Shown: positions 42,084 through 51,547, counted from the stretch's first letter. The stretch: DNA of 64,000 nt from JBCBDX01 sp039822005 (GCA_039822005.1 JBCBMZ010000004.1:186001-250000), one strand, 5' to 3'. Numbers and translations are program-made. Notes: generated by a model not told the origin, from the letters alone.

Positions 42084-42773
42084 ATGCGCCTTGACGAAAC
42101 AAGCCACTACGACACGGAGCCAGTAGAGCGGCTCCTCAACCGTCTGAACGCGCGAAAAGCCCCGTACGAAGTTGAGTTCGCCGGGCTTCAATTGCGCATA
42201 GATGAAGACGTTTTTTGCCCCACTTACACCAAGACATCGGCGATCATGCTCGAGCACCTCGAGACATGTGATGTCTCCATTGAGACAAAATCGCTGGATC
42301 TGTTCACAGGCAGCGGTGTGTTCGCACTATACATGGCCAAACGCGGCGCGCTGTCGGTCGGCGTCGATATCTCACAAAAAGCCGTTACTTGCGCTCAAGC
42401 CAACGCTGTTCGCAATAAAATTGCAAAACGTACTTGCTTCCTGTTGGGCGACGGTTTCTCCGCAATACCCGCCAACGCTCGATACGACATCGTCACCGCC
42501 TGCCCCCCACTTCTGCCCGGCCATGCCGATTCAATTATTGAAAAGGCCCTTGTCGACGACGATCTCGTCTCGACCTTTGAATTTGTGCGCCAATTACCCG
42601 CCTACCTTTCGAAAGACGGCTATGGGCTGCTGTTTTTGTCGGACGTCTATCAACGTGTCTATGGCGACTTTGAAGAATTGGCGGCAAAGCACGGACTGAC
42701 CGCGCATATCGCCCATTCCAAGAATGTCGGGTATGAGATCTACCAAATCGTAGAGCTACGGCATGCTGCTTGA
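42084..42773 (+). CDS. SAM-dependent methyltransferase (HemK/small-MTase-like)
   Basis: A 229-residue class I methyltransferase. Motif I is LDLFTGSGVFALYMAKRG, the acidic loop after strand two is VGVDISQKAV, and the post-motif region where N5-glutamine and base methylases have NPPY reads TACPPLLPG. That change suggests a different acceptor. GGAG stands seven bases before the start; 56 bases separate it from the PRTase gene, the largest gap in the operon. It overlaps the radical-SAM gene by 11 bases. Confidence 0.85.
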   Translation: MRLDETSHYDTEPVERLLNRLNARKAPYEVEFAGLQLRIDEDVFCPTYTKTSAIMLEHLETCDVSIETKSLDLFTGSGVFALYMAKRGALSVGVDISQKAVTCAQANAVRNKIAKRTCFLLGDGFSAIPANARYDIVTACPPLLPGHADSIIEKALVDDDLVSTFEFVRQLPAYLSKDGYGLLFLSDVYQRVYGDFEELAAKHGLTAHIAHSKNVGYEIYQIVELRHAA

Positions 42774-43956
42774 ACAAGCAGCGGTACATTTTCGATCAAA
42801 GGCGCTTCAAAACGTCGACCCCGAGGCGCAAGGGTTGCCAAAATCCCCGCACACGGTGTTTCTTTGGCCGACCCAGCTCTGCTCGATAGGTTGCGCACAT
42901 TGCAGCTTTGGAGCGAGAAAATCCGGTGATGAGGCACTGCGGCGCTTGGCCCACCAACCGGACAAAGTCGTCCAATGGTTGACGGAAGCCGGTGCGGCAC
43001 GAATGGTGATATGCGGCGGTGGGGAACCACTGGACGAGCCGGACTTTATCCCCCTCGCCATCGAACAAGCGGTCAAAAACGGCATCAGAACCGAGATTTA
43101 CACCGCCGGCATTTCACTTGCCAGACCAGTCGATGTCCGAGCCACCATAACCAATTGGCGAGATGCCCTGAACGGTGCGAGCTTTCACCTGCGGTTGAGC
43201 GTCGATCACTTTCACAGCGAACGGGTGGGGCATAGCCATATTGCGCAATGGGTGCGCCAAACCGCAGAACTGGTACCGCACTGGAAGGTGTCGCTGCGCG
43301 GGATTCGCGTCGATGGTGATAAATCGATAGAGCAGATCGCGGAAACTCTGTCCGCCGAAATCCAGCAGCGCCGTCCCCACATTGGCAAGCTGGTCCTCGA
43401 AAATGGCCGAACGATCGCGTTTGAACGTAAGGCCTTTGTCCTCGACAATCGCGGCACGCTCGCCCTTTTGCGACGGCGCGGCCTGTCTCTCCCACCCGAG
43501 GAAATGGCACAGATTGAAGACGACATTGATCCCGATAATCCCACCAAACCTATGGGCCGCCCGTTTTCGGCACCGCTAACGGTTGGGCGTCGCCGCATGG
43601 ACTTGGAGATCCACGCCAACGGCGTAGTCAATATCCTTGAGTCTCAAGCGCCCGACTTACGTCGCAATCTCTTCGAAGCAAGTTGGGCAAAAATACGTGA
43701 CGCCTACTTTCGCGATCCCATCATGCATCTCGTCGCAAAAGACGGGCTACCCGCCGTGGCCGATCTTATTATGGAGGGCCAGAACCGCGTGGATGTGGAC
43801 GGAACCGTTGTGCCATATTCCATTCAACATCTGTCGGACCCCGCGCTCAGGGGATGGGTCACAGCGCAGGCCATGCGGGCCTGCCGAGATACCTTCACCT
43901 ATACCAAGACCATATTGGCGGAAGCCGATGCGCTGGACCGCGGTATGGGAACATAA
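42763..43956 (+). CDS. Radical SAM protein
   Basis: A 397-residue radical SAM enzyme. The cluster motif is LCSIGCAHCSFGA (CX3CX2C) near residue 40, followed by the SAM-binding MVICGGGEPLDEPDF and a conserved RLSVDHFHSERVGH strand; the barrel runs to about residue 240. A C-terminal part of about 150 residues has no SPASM-like cysteine cluster. The substrate is unknown. This is the most likely key step of the operon, since such enzymes make unusual rearrangements or C-C/C-S bonds. Confidence 0.88.
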   Translation: MLLEQAAVHFRSKALQNVDPEAQGLPKSPHTVFLWPTQLCSIGCAHCSFGARKSGDEALRRLAHQPDKVVQWLTEAGAARMVICGGGEPLDEPDFIPLAIEQAVKNGIRTEIYTAGISLARPVDVRATITNWRDALNGASFHLRLSVDHFHSERVGHSHIAQWVRQTAELVPHWKVSLRGIRVDGDKSIEQIAETLSAEIQQRRPHIGKLVLENGRTIAFERKAFVLDNRGTLALLRRRGLSLPPEEMAQIEDDIDPDNPTKPMGRPFSAPLTVGRRRMDLEIHANGVVNILESQAPDLRRNLFEASWAKIRDAYFRDPIMHLVAKDGLPAVADLIMEGQNRVDVDGTVVPYSIQHLSDPALRGWVTAQAMRACRDTFTYTKTILAEADALDRGMGT

Positions 43957-43958
43957 TA

Positions 43959-45236
43959 ATGGGCACCGAAACCTTTGCTGCCAGCGTCGCCGATAGGCAT
44001 ACCGGCCACCGCCTTACCATCGGGACATTTGCCCCAGTCTTCGCGTTGCGATTTTTGGTATCGGCAGGTTTTTATTCCATCATTCCATACGCGGTCTTTC
44101 TGCTCCCCTTTGAGGAAAGCACAAACGCCTTGACGTTGGCGGCGCTTCTTATTGGAGGCCGTCTTTTGGCTTGGCCCATTGGTGCATGGGTCGATCAAAG
44201 TGGCGCAAAACGACCGATCATCAACATAGCTCTGGCGACAACCGGCGCGTTCATTGCATCGTGGATTTGGACCGATGGTTGGATTTTTCTGATCTCGGTC
44301 ATTGGCATCGCGGTCCTCAATCCGCTTACCAACGTTGCGCTGCGCACACTTGTCGCCCACCGCTCTGCGCGTGAAGATCACACGCAAGTCTATGGTTGGC
44401 TTGGAAGCGTCAAGACCATGGGCATTGCCGCAGGGCCCGCGATGAGCGGTGTACTGCTCCTCTTCGCACCAGTAGAATACATCATCTGTTTGACGACGGC
44501 GCTATGTGCGCTCTCGCTTTTGACAGCATTCGGCTTGCAAGATGCGCAACCGCATCCGATCGGGATAGAACAGCCTGATCCGGCGCTCTCAACTGCAGGT
44601 GATATCCGCACCAAAACACCCGGCATATCGATTACCCTTTGGTTTGCCTTGATCGCCCAATGGGCGCTAATCTGGTGTTGTCTCTACACACTCACGCTCT
44701 CGGTGGCGCCATATTTCGACGTGAAATTTGCCGACATTTCACCGGCTGCCGTCTTCTTTGTCGTCCAATCACTATTGTCTGCTGCGCTCCTGATTTTCGC
44801 AGGTCATGGCATGCGCAATTTGTCGCAAAAGGCGCTCGGTTTCGTCTTCAGCATCGGTGCGGTACTGCCGCCGGTCGCACTGCTGCTTGCCGGAATATGG
44901 CCGACAAACCTTCCATTTGGTAATGCGATATGGCTCTCACTGATGCTTGCCATTATCATTTCCGTTTCTGAAGCGCTCACAGTACCCACGGTGGATACCA
45001 TCGCCGCAACGCAATCAAAAAAAACTACCGGACGTCGCTTCGGTCAATTAACCAGCGCCGAGGTTCTCGGCATGGCTTTGGCGGGCGCCGTCGCATGGTT
45101 TATAACAAGGAACCCGACGGTGGATGCCATGTCATCGTCTTGGGTCTTGTCAGGAACTGCACTGCTGATTTTAGCGACTGTCTTGAGCTTCACCACCATA
45201 TGGTCAATGAAAAAGGCGTGGATCAAAACGGGCTAG
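43959..45236 (+). CDS. MFS transporter, second of two in the operon
   Basis: A 425-residue major-facilitator protein with twelve predicted helices. GGRLLAWPIGAWVDQSGAKRP is the motif-A loop after helix two. Begins two bases after the radical-SAM stop. Two unrelated exporters in one biosynthetic operon suggest product export and self-protection, or import of a precursor. It is the last gene and converges with a four-base overlap on the alpha/beta hydrolase gene. Confidence 0.87.
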   Translation: MGTETFAASVADRHTGHRLTIGTFAPVFALRFLVSAGFYSIIPYAVFLLPFEESTNALTLAALLIGGRLLAWPIGAWVDQSGAKRPIINIALATTGAFIASWIWTDGWIFLISVIGIAVLNPLTNVALRTLVAHRSAREDHTQVYGWLGSVKTMGIAAGPAMSGVLLLFAPVEYIICLTTALCALSLLTAFGLQDAQPHPIGIEQPDPALSTAGDIRTKTPGISITLWFALIAQWALIWCCLYTLTLSVAPYFDVKFADISPAAVFFVVQSLLSAALLIFAGHGMRNLSQKALGFVFSIGAVLPPVALLLAGIWPTNLPFGNAIWLSLMLAIIISVSEALTVPTVDTIAATQSKKTTGRRFGQLTSAEVLGMALAGAVAWFITRNPTVDAMSSSWVLSGTALLILATVLSFTTIWSMKKAWIKTG

Positions 45237-45937
45237 CGCGCCGAATTTTCCGAAAGCCATCTCGACAAATGGTGGTTTGTCTCGTCCGGCTTTTCAAGCG
45301 TCGGCATGTGTCCAGCTTCTTCAATAATTGCAAGTTCTGCGTGGGGCAAAAGCGCCGCCATTTCCACGTGGCGAGCAATGGGGCAAAGCATGTCATGGCG
45401 CCCACAAAGGACAAGGGCCCGCCCGGTATAGGCTTTGAGTGTGTCGCTTTGATCTGGTCGCGACTGGAGCGCCCGAGATTGCACCACAAAGACATCGGCC
45501 CCCAAGGCGCATGCCATATCCATGCAGACATCGAGGATCGCTGCCTTACTAGGCCCGTCAAAAAGATAGTGGGGTTTCATTTCATCGCGCATCACAGCGG
45601 TTAGCTGTCCGTCACGCACGGCCTGGATTTGCGGCTCCCGCAATGCCTTTCGTTCCTGCGTTTCAGCAAGATGATTGGTGTCCATCAAGCACAATTTGCT
45701 CACTCTGTCAGGCGCTTGGCGAATGATCTCCATGGCCACAATGCCCCCCATGGAAAGTCCCGCCAACGCGAAAGAGGGCGGGGCATGTTCCAACACATCA
45801 CGTGCGACAGCCTCAATGGTTTCGGCCTGACCAATCGGCGCACAGTAGAGCGCGCGCGACGCGGAAAAATGAGCGATCTGCGGCATGAACAAACGCGCGT
45901 CGCACATCATGCCAGGCAAAAGAACGAGTGGTGTCAA
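45233..45937 (-). CDS. Alpha/beta hydrolase
   Basis: A 234-residue alpha/beta-fold hydrolase. The oxyanion HG-like segment is VLLPGMMCDARLF, the nucleophile elbow is LAGLSMGGIVAME, the acid is the aspartate in LCGRHDMLCP and the histidine is in EEAGHMPTLEKPDE. It starts with TTG three bases after the cupin stop. As last gene of a Pot-type transport operon it probably acts on the imported compound or its first product; substrate unknown. Confidence 0.87.
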   Translation of the reverse strand: MTPLVLLPGMMCDARLFMPQIAHFSASRALYCAPIGQAETIEAVARDVLEHAPPSFALAGLSMGGIVAMEIIRQAPDRVSKLCLMDTNHLAETQERKALREPQIQAVRDGQLTAVMRDEMKPHYLFDGPSKAAILDVCMDMACALGADVFVVQSRALQSRPDQSDTLKAYTGRALVLCGRHDMLCPIARHVEMAALLPHAELAIIEEAGHMPTLEKPDETNHHLSRWLSENSAR

Positions 45938-45940
45938 GCG

Positions 45941-46912
45941 CTACCCCATAAAGGTCGGGCCAGCCGCATCATCCGTACCAACAACCTGATATAGGCCAGC
46001 CTCACCGGTCATGGATGGTGCCGCGGTGTAGGCGGTATTTGGCGGAACAAGCATCGTGTCACCTTCAGCCAAAACCGAACTGATGTCACCGACCACAATT
46101 TCCCAATACCCCTTTACAGGCATCAAAACACTGGCATGGCTGTAAGTGACTGGCTCGACAAGCGGTGCTTTGCGGGAAATGAAATTGACTTCAAAGCCGG
46201 GCTTGTCACGGAGCACACCGGCTTCACCGATGACCATAACGGGTTCTGTGTCAGACAGAGCGATAAGATCCCAGTATCGGCTCACATGGCGACCGATCAC
46301 GTCTTGCGTGGTCGGTTCCGGAAACGCTTTTAGCTCCTCATCAGTGAGCAGCGGCATAGGCGCTACGCCATCCGGCAGCAAATGACCTTCCTTGGTGTCA
46401 TAAAGGCGGCCATTCTCGCCCAGCACAAGGCCGTGCGCACCCGCATCTTCAATCACTTGCGGAGCCCAAATGACACCGCCGCCTGCATCATCACCGCCCA
46501 AAATAGCCATGATCATCCCATAGTCATGGCCGATATTCTCGAACCCGCGAAAAATGCCCGTGGGGATGTTAAAGATATCGCCCTCTTCCAGCACTACCTC
46601 ACCCGCATCACCCCAGCGGCCCCAGAAGAATCGCCATCGCCCTTTGAGGACGAAGAAGACCTCAGCGGTTCGATGGCTGTGCAATGAGTTCCGGCACTTG
46701 GGTGGCTGCCCGGCTGCGCCGATGTTGAAGCCGGGCGTGTCCACAATGTGCACATGCTGGTCAGCGCTTTCTGAAACACCGCTGCCAATAATGGTGAAGT
46801 TTTCCTTCTGGTCAGACCCAGGTGTGTGGGCGTCAATAAATGCCGTCCGGCACGGCTTCAGCTCTCCATAGCGAACAATATGCCGCTCAATATCTGCCTG
46901 CGTAAAAGCCAT
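45941..46912 (-). CDS. Two-domain cupin protein
   Basis: A 323-residue bicupin. The first barrel has a full motif 1 (SLHSHRTAEVFFVLKG) with two histidines and a glutamate, but motif 2 (GDIFNIPTGIFRGFEN) has arginine where the third metal-binding histidine is expected. The second barrel (VLMPVKGYWEIVVGD, LVPPNTAYTA) lacks metal ligands. This resembles gentisate-dioxygenase-like or isomerase cupins of unknown substrate. GGGAG precedes the ATG at 46912. It follows the permease genes and precedes the hydrolase. Confidence 0.82.
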   Translation of the reverse strand: MAFTQADIERHIVRYGELKPCRTAFIDAHTPGSDQKENFTIIGSGVSESADQHVHIVDTPGFNIGAAGQPPKCRNSLHSHRTAEVFFVLKGRWRFFWGRWGDAGEVVLEEGDIFNIPTGIFRGFENIGHDYGMIMAILGGDDAGGGVIWAPQVIEDAGAHGLVLGENGRLYDTKEGHLLPDGVAPMPLLTDEELKAFPEPTTQDVIGRHVSRYWDLIALSDTEPVMVIGEAGVLRDKPGFEVNFISRKAPLVEPVTYSHASVLMPVKGYWEIVVGDISSVLAEGDTMLVPPNTAYTAAPSMTGEAGLYQVVGTDDAAGPTFMG

Positions 46913-46996
46913 TCTTCTTGCTCCCGATATGTTGTGCATACGTATGCACAATCTGACGGAACCGGCAAGAGGATGATTTTTTGGCTCGGCCTGGCT

Positions 46997-47854
46997 TTAA
47001 CTTGGAGAAAGACCGCGGATGCGTTCTGAACGCCGCCGGATAAATTCAAGCGTACTTAACAACAAAATGGAGAGCGCCACCATGATTGTCGCCACGGCCA
47101 GAATGGTCGGCGATATCTGCTCACGAAGACCGGTAAACATCTGCCAAGGCAATGTCTGCTGCGATGCCGAACCAAGGAACAAGATGACCACCACTTCATC
47201 GAAGGATGTGATGAACGCAAACAACGCGCCGGAGATGACACCGGGCAAAATCAGGGGCATTTGCACGCTGAAGAATGTACGAACCGGGCCAGCTCCCATA
47301 GATGCGGCAGCCCGTGTCAGCGACCGATCAAAACCCACCAGTGTCGCAGTGACTGTAATGATCACAAAAGGGGTACCGAGCGCTGCGTGCGCCAACACCA
47401 CGCCCCAATAGGTTCCCTGCAATCCGAGGCGGGAATAAAAGAAATACATGCCGGCGGCCGAGATGATCAGTGGCACAATCATCGGCGAAATCAAAATCGC
47501 CATGATGGCAGACCGGGCGGGCACATGGCTCTGCGAAAGCCCGATAGCCGCGAGTGTGCCCAGCGCTGTGGCGATGATCGTCGCCATGGGCGCAATCATG
47601 AAGGAGTTGCGCAGTGCCTGTTGCCAATCGGGATTGGTGAAGAAATCCACATAGTGTTTGAATGAGTAGCCCGCCGGATCGAACGCCAGCATCTCCGGCG
47701 TGAACGTGAAGAAGTTTTGCGCATTAAACGAAAGCGGGATGATGATCAGGATCGGAAAAATCAGGAAAAAGAAAATGAGCCCGCAGATCACGCGGAATGC
47801 ATAATACCAGAAAATCTGCAAAGTCGATGCATAGGGGGGAAGTGGTGATGCCAT
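46997..47854 (-). CDS. Pot-type ABC permease (PotC-like), second system
   Basis: A 285-residue permease with six helices and the EAA loop AAASMGAGPVRTFFSVQMPL. Spacing to the upstream permease gene is six bases. It belongs to the polyamine/opine/iron-type family of importers and pairs with the larger PotB-like subunit. Confidence 0.9.
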   Translation of the reverse strand: MASPLPPYASTLQIFWYYAFRVICGLIFFFLIFPILIIIPLSFNAQNFFTFTPEMLAFDPAGYSFKHYVDFFTNPDWQQALRNSFMIAPMATIIATALGTLAAIGLSQSHVPARSAIMAILISPMIVPLIISAAGMYFFYSRLGLQGTYWGVVLAHAALGTPFVIITVTATLVGFDRSLTRAAASMGAGPVRTFFSVQMPLILPGVISGALFAFITSFDEVVVILFLGSASQQTLPWQMFTGLREQISPTILAVATIMVALSILLLSTLEFIRRRSERIRGLSPS

Positions 47855-47860
47855 GATTTC

Positions 47861-49144
47861 CTACCCCAGCTTCACATTGTCGATGCCGACGATCTTGTCG
47901 TAGCAATAAAAGAGTAACAGGACCAGCAACAACAGGATGGCACCGAGCGCCGCCGCCAAGCCCCAATTCAAACTGGACGAGATATGGAAAGCAATCCGGT
48001 TGGAAATAAAGACGCCCTTGGTACCGCCGACCAACTCAGGCGTGATATAATATCCAATGGAGAGAATAAACACGAGGATCGCACCCGCACCGATGCCCGG
48101 AATCGTGTTGGGGAAATAGACCCGCCAAAACGCCGTCCAATCATTGGCGCCCATCGATTTGGCGGCGCGCACGTAAGACGGCGAAATGGTCTGCATCACC
48201 GAATAGAGCGGTAAAATCATAAATGGCAGCAAGATGTGGGTCATGGCGATGACAGTGCCCAATTGATTATTGATCAATTCCAGGCGGGCCGTGTCTCCGA
48301 CAAGGCCAATAAAAACCAACGTATCATTGATGACGCCCTGCTGCTGCAACAGCACCTTCCAGGCCGATGTACGCACCAGCAGCGAAGTCCAAAAAGGGAG
48401 CAGCACCAAAATCATCAGCAGGTTGGAAGTTGATCGCTTGGTGTGGCTCATCAGGTAGGCAATCGGGTATCCCAACAACAGACAGCAAACAGTGATCAGC
48501 AATGACATCCAAAGCGTCCGCCAAAACAGCATCAGGTAAATCCGGCGGCGCTCGTCAACAAATTCAATGCCGTCGCTGGTCCGTTGCAGGTCAACGGCCG
48601 CCAGAAAATAGCCGCTCGTGTACGGACCACTAACGCGTTTTATGACTTCCCACGTCTCGACCGCCACCCAGTCTTCGTCGATAGCAGCAAACCCTTCCCG
48701 GAAAGGCGCTTCCAGCTGTGTGGCGCGTCGCCCCGATTTGCGGAACAAGCTCGACATACCCGGTTTTTCATAGTTCAGGCGAAGGCCAAGCCGAGTATGG
48801 GTTTTGTTGTCAAAAGCTTCGACAAAGTCCTGCTGGAACGCTGCGAAGACTTCTTCTCCGGGAGCTTCACCGCTAGCCGGGTCCCAATCACTCAGCAGTA
48901 CAACGGTTCGCGGGATGGTCTCGGGGACAATTTGGTTTTCGACAGATCGAAACAGCATGTCGGCAATAGGTGCCAGAAAGCTGATGATAATGAAGAACAA
49001 CAAAGGCGCGATCAGCATGAACGACCGCAGCTTTTCGCGTCGCAAAGCCCTCGCCAGCCGTTTTTTCAGTGGGGTGCCGTCTGCAGCACGCATCACGCCA
49101 TCATCTGGAATGAAGCTCGTATCTGCCGCGTTTGCACTGCTCAT
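47861..49144 (-). CDS. Pot-type ABC permease (PotB-like), second system
   Basis: A 427-residue permease, longer than the usual 290 residues. The extra length is a periplasmic region of about 130 residues between helices one and two (near residues 65-195), rich in charged residues and without a recognised fold. The rest is standard, with the EAA loop RAAKSMGANDWTAFWRVYFP. A basic N-terminal cytoplasmic tail precedes helix one. Confidence 0.9.
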   Translation of the reverse strand: MSSANAADTSFIPDDGVMRAADGTPLKKRLARALRREKLRSFMLIAPLLFFIIISFLAPIADMLFRSVENQIVPETIPRTVVLLSDWDPASGEAPGEEVFAAFQQDFVEAFDNKTHTRLGLRLNYEKPGMSSLFRKSGRRATQLEAPFREGFAAIDEDWVAVETWEVIKRVSGPYTSGYFLAAVDLQRTSDGIEFVDERRRIYLMLFWRTLWMSLLITVCCLLLGYPIAYLMSHTKRSTSNLLMILVLLPFWTSLLVRTSAWKVLLQQQGVINDTLVFIGLVGDTARLELINNQLGTVIAMTHILLPFMILPLYSVMQTISPSYVRAAKSMGANDWTAFWRVYFPNTIPGIGAGAILVFILSIGYYITPELVGGTKGVFISNRIAFHISSSLNWGLAAALGAILLLLVLLLFYCYDKIVGIDNVKLG

Positions 49145-49205
49145 GGAACGCCTCGTTGGCTAGGCAGGGCAGCGATCGCCGCCCTGCTCTTAAGTGTTGC
49201 TTCGA

Positions 49206-50345
49206 TTACTGAGCAAGCCAAGCTTGGAACTGGGCATCCACATCGTCAGAGTAGGCAGACCACCACTCGATGTTGTTGACGATAATGTTGCCCATATTGG
49301 CTGGATCGGTTGGCATATGCGGCGCCATATCGATGCCCAACTCGGCATGTTGGCCGACCAACGGCGCAGACGAGGCGCGCGCAGGACCGTAAGAAATATA
49401 CTTGGCCTGGTCAGCCAGACGTTGCGTGTCTGTTGCAAACTTCAGGAAGTGCTTCACACGGTTCAGGCGATCTTCAGGAAGACCCGTTGGAATAACCCAG
49501 CCGTCAAAGTCGAAAACCTGATTGTCCCAAAGCATGGAAACCGGCTGGCTCTGCTCTTCGATCAGTGCAAACAGGCGCCCATTATATGTCGAGCCGATAG
49601 CCACCTCACCATCTGCCAGCAATTGGGGTGTGTCGGCACCCGCTGACCACCAGATCGTCTCGGACTTGATTGTATCAAGCTTTGCAAGCGCACGATCAAT
49701 GCCTTCTGGCGTTTCCATGACGCTATAAAGCTCATCCGGAGACACGCCATCACAAATCAACGCCCACTCGATATTCTTTTTGGGACGCTTCTCAAGCGCA
49801 CGCTTGCCCGGGAAGTTCTCCAAATCGAAAATGTCACAGACAGATGCCGGAACTGCACCATTCCATGCTGCGATGTCATTGCGATATCCGAACGTGGTCG
49901 AGAAAACGATCTGCGGAATGAAGCACTCGGAAACGAGCGAATCGCCAAAATCTTCGCTGGCTGAAGTACCGTCTGGCGCCGCAGCAAGAATGTCATCCGG
50001 GTTGACTTCCATGGCCAGACCTTCATCGCAAAGGCGCACGGCGTCCGGACCCTCAACATCAACCAGATCCCAAGTAATGTTGTTGGCTTCGTTCTGAGCG
50101 CGCAATTTGGCAACGGACTCGTTTGCTGACTCATCCCACACAAAGGTAACGCCTGTCGCCTCGGCATAAGGTTCAGCATAGGCGTTGATTTGTGAAGCCT
50201 GGTAAGCACCGCCCCATGACACCACAGTCATCGTGTCTGCACAGTTTTCACATGGCTCAAGCGCCGCGGAATGATTTCCCGCCACAGCAGTTGAAGACAA
50301 TAGTCCCACAGCAGCAGAGGCCAGAATAAGTGTTTTCAGTTTCAT
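49206..50345 (-). CDS. Pot-type substrate-binding protein, second system
   Basis: A 379-residue periplasmic protein; signal peptide about residues 1-22 (cleavage near AVAG-NH). MTVVSWGGAYQASQINAY is the typical first strand and helix of PotD/AfuA-like binders. Mature cysteines near the N-terminus (EPCENCADT) and in paired later positions (VRLCDEG, VSECFIP, ASVCDIF, ALICDG) suggest disulfides. Substrate unknown, amine-like by family. Confidence 0.88.
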   Translation of the reverse strand: MKLKTLILASAAVGLLSSTAVAGNHSAALEPCENCADTMTVVSWGGAYQASQINAYAEPYAEATGVTFVWDESANESVAKLRAQNEANNITWDLVDVEGPDAVRLCDEGLAMEVNPDDILAAAPDGTSASEDFGDSLVSECFIPQIVFSTTFGYRNDIAAWNGAVPASVCDIFDLENFPGKRALEKRPKKNIEWALICDGVSPDELYSVMETPEGIDRALAKLDTIKSETIWWSAGADTPQLLADGEVAIGSTYNGRLFALIEEQSQPVSMLWDNQVFDFDGWVIPTGLPEDRLNRVKHFLKFATDTQRLADQAKYISYGPARASSAPLVGQHAELGIDMAPHMPTDPANMGNIIVNNIEWWSAYSDDVDAQFQAWLAQ

Positions 50346-50452
50346 TCACGTTCTCCTTTTTCTTTTCAGGTTCGCGAACGACCCGATGTCGAACAATACT
50401 CATCACCTGAAATTGTCGGCGCGACCGATTTGGTTGCGCCAATTCCTATTGG

Positions 50453-51547
50453 CTACGCGAAAGCATCCAATGCTTTGCAATCAGACGCAGACCAGCCGAC
50501 ATCTACCAAGTCTCCCTCGGAGATCGGCCGCTTGTCCCGGCGATTACGGACCTTGACGATAAACTCGTCATTGTCCGCAACATTCATCCGCACACGGATG
50601 TGGTCACCAAGATAGATCAATTCTTCAATCTTGCCTTTGACGGTGTTTTCAACGCCCTTGGCGGGATCAATTTCAATGCGTTCAGGGCGTAGGCTAACGG
50701 TCGTTCTGGTTCCTTCGTCGCCAATATTCACCGGATCCGCAACAAGCATCGTCCCGTCATCAAGCTGCACCTGGCAGCTCTCTTTCGCCACTTTCTTAAT
50801 GGTGCCGGTTAGCTTGTTGTTCTCGCCGATAAACTGCGCGACGAACGAATTTTGCGGGTTTTCATACAGCTCATCGGGTGATGACAGCTGCTGGATGACA
50901 CCATCATTGAAGACCGCGACCCTGTCTGACATGGTCAGCGCTTCGGTCTGGTCGTGTGTCACATACACAACCGTCACGCCGAGATTTTCATGGATGTGCT
51001 TGATCTCATATTGCATTTGTTCACGCAGCTGCTTGTCAAGCGCGCCAAGCGGCTCATCCATCAAGACCAAGTCAGGGTCAAAAACCAGTGCCCGCGCGAC
51101 AGCGACGCGTTGCTGCTGTCCACCGGACAATTGGGCCGGACGTCGGTTACCAAACGCGCCCAGTTCCACCATGTCCATTGCGCGCTTAATCCGGGTCTCC
51201 TGCTCGGACTTTGGCATACCGCGTACCTGCAACGGAAACGCCAAATTCTCGGCTACGGACATATGCGGGAACAATGCATAATTTTGGAAGACCATGCCGA
51301 TCCCGCGCTTGTGCGGAGGCACATTGTTGATCGGGCGGTCATTCAAATAGATTTCGCCATGCGTAGCCGGCTCGAAACCTGCAAGCATCATAAGGCAGGT
51401 CGTCTTGCCGGAACCTGATGGGCCAAGCATTGTCAGGAACTCGCCTTGGGCGATATCCAAGTTCAGATTTTTGACGACGAGGGTTTCACCGTCATAGCTC
51501 TTTTGCACACCGTCATATCTGACAGCAGCACCACGTTGATTACTCAT
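50453..51547 (-). CDS. Pot-type ABC ATPase, second system
   Basis: A 364-residue ATPase. Walker A GPSGSGKTT, signature LSGGQQQRVAVARAL, Walker B LVLMDEPLGALD and VTHDQTEALTMSD are intact, with a C-terminal TOBE domain (SLRPERIEID). GGAG precedes the ATG. First gene of the six-gene operon, an order (ATPase, binder, permeases) different from that of the island operon, so the two systems are not recent duplicates. Confidence 0.93.
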   Translation of the reverse strand: MSNQRGAAVRYDGVQKSYDGETLVVKNLNLDIAQGEFLTMLGPSGSGKTTCLMMLAGFEPATHGEIYLNDRPINNVPPHKRGIGMVFQNYALFPHMSVAENLAFPLQVRGMPKSEQETRIKRAMDMVELGAFGNRRPAQLSGGQQQRVAVARALVFDPDLVLMDEPLGALDKQLREQMQYEIKHIHENLGVTVVYVTHDQTEALTMSDRVAVFNDGVIQQLSSPDELYENPQNSFVAQFIGENNKLTGTIKKVAKESCQVQLDDGTMLVADPVNIGDEGTRTTVSLRPERIEIDPAKGVENTVKGKIEELIYLGDHIRVRMNVADNDEFIVKVRNRRDKRPISEGDLVDVGWSASDCKALDAFA

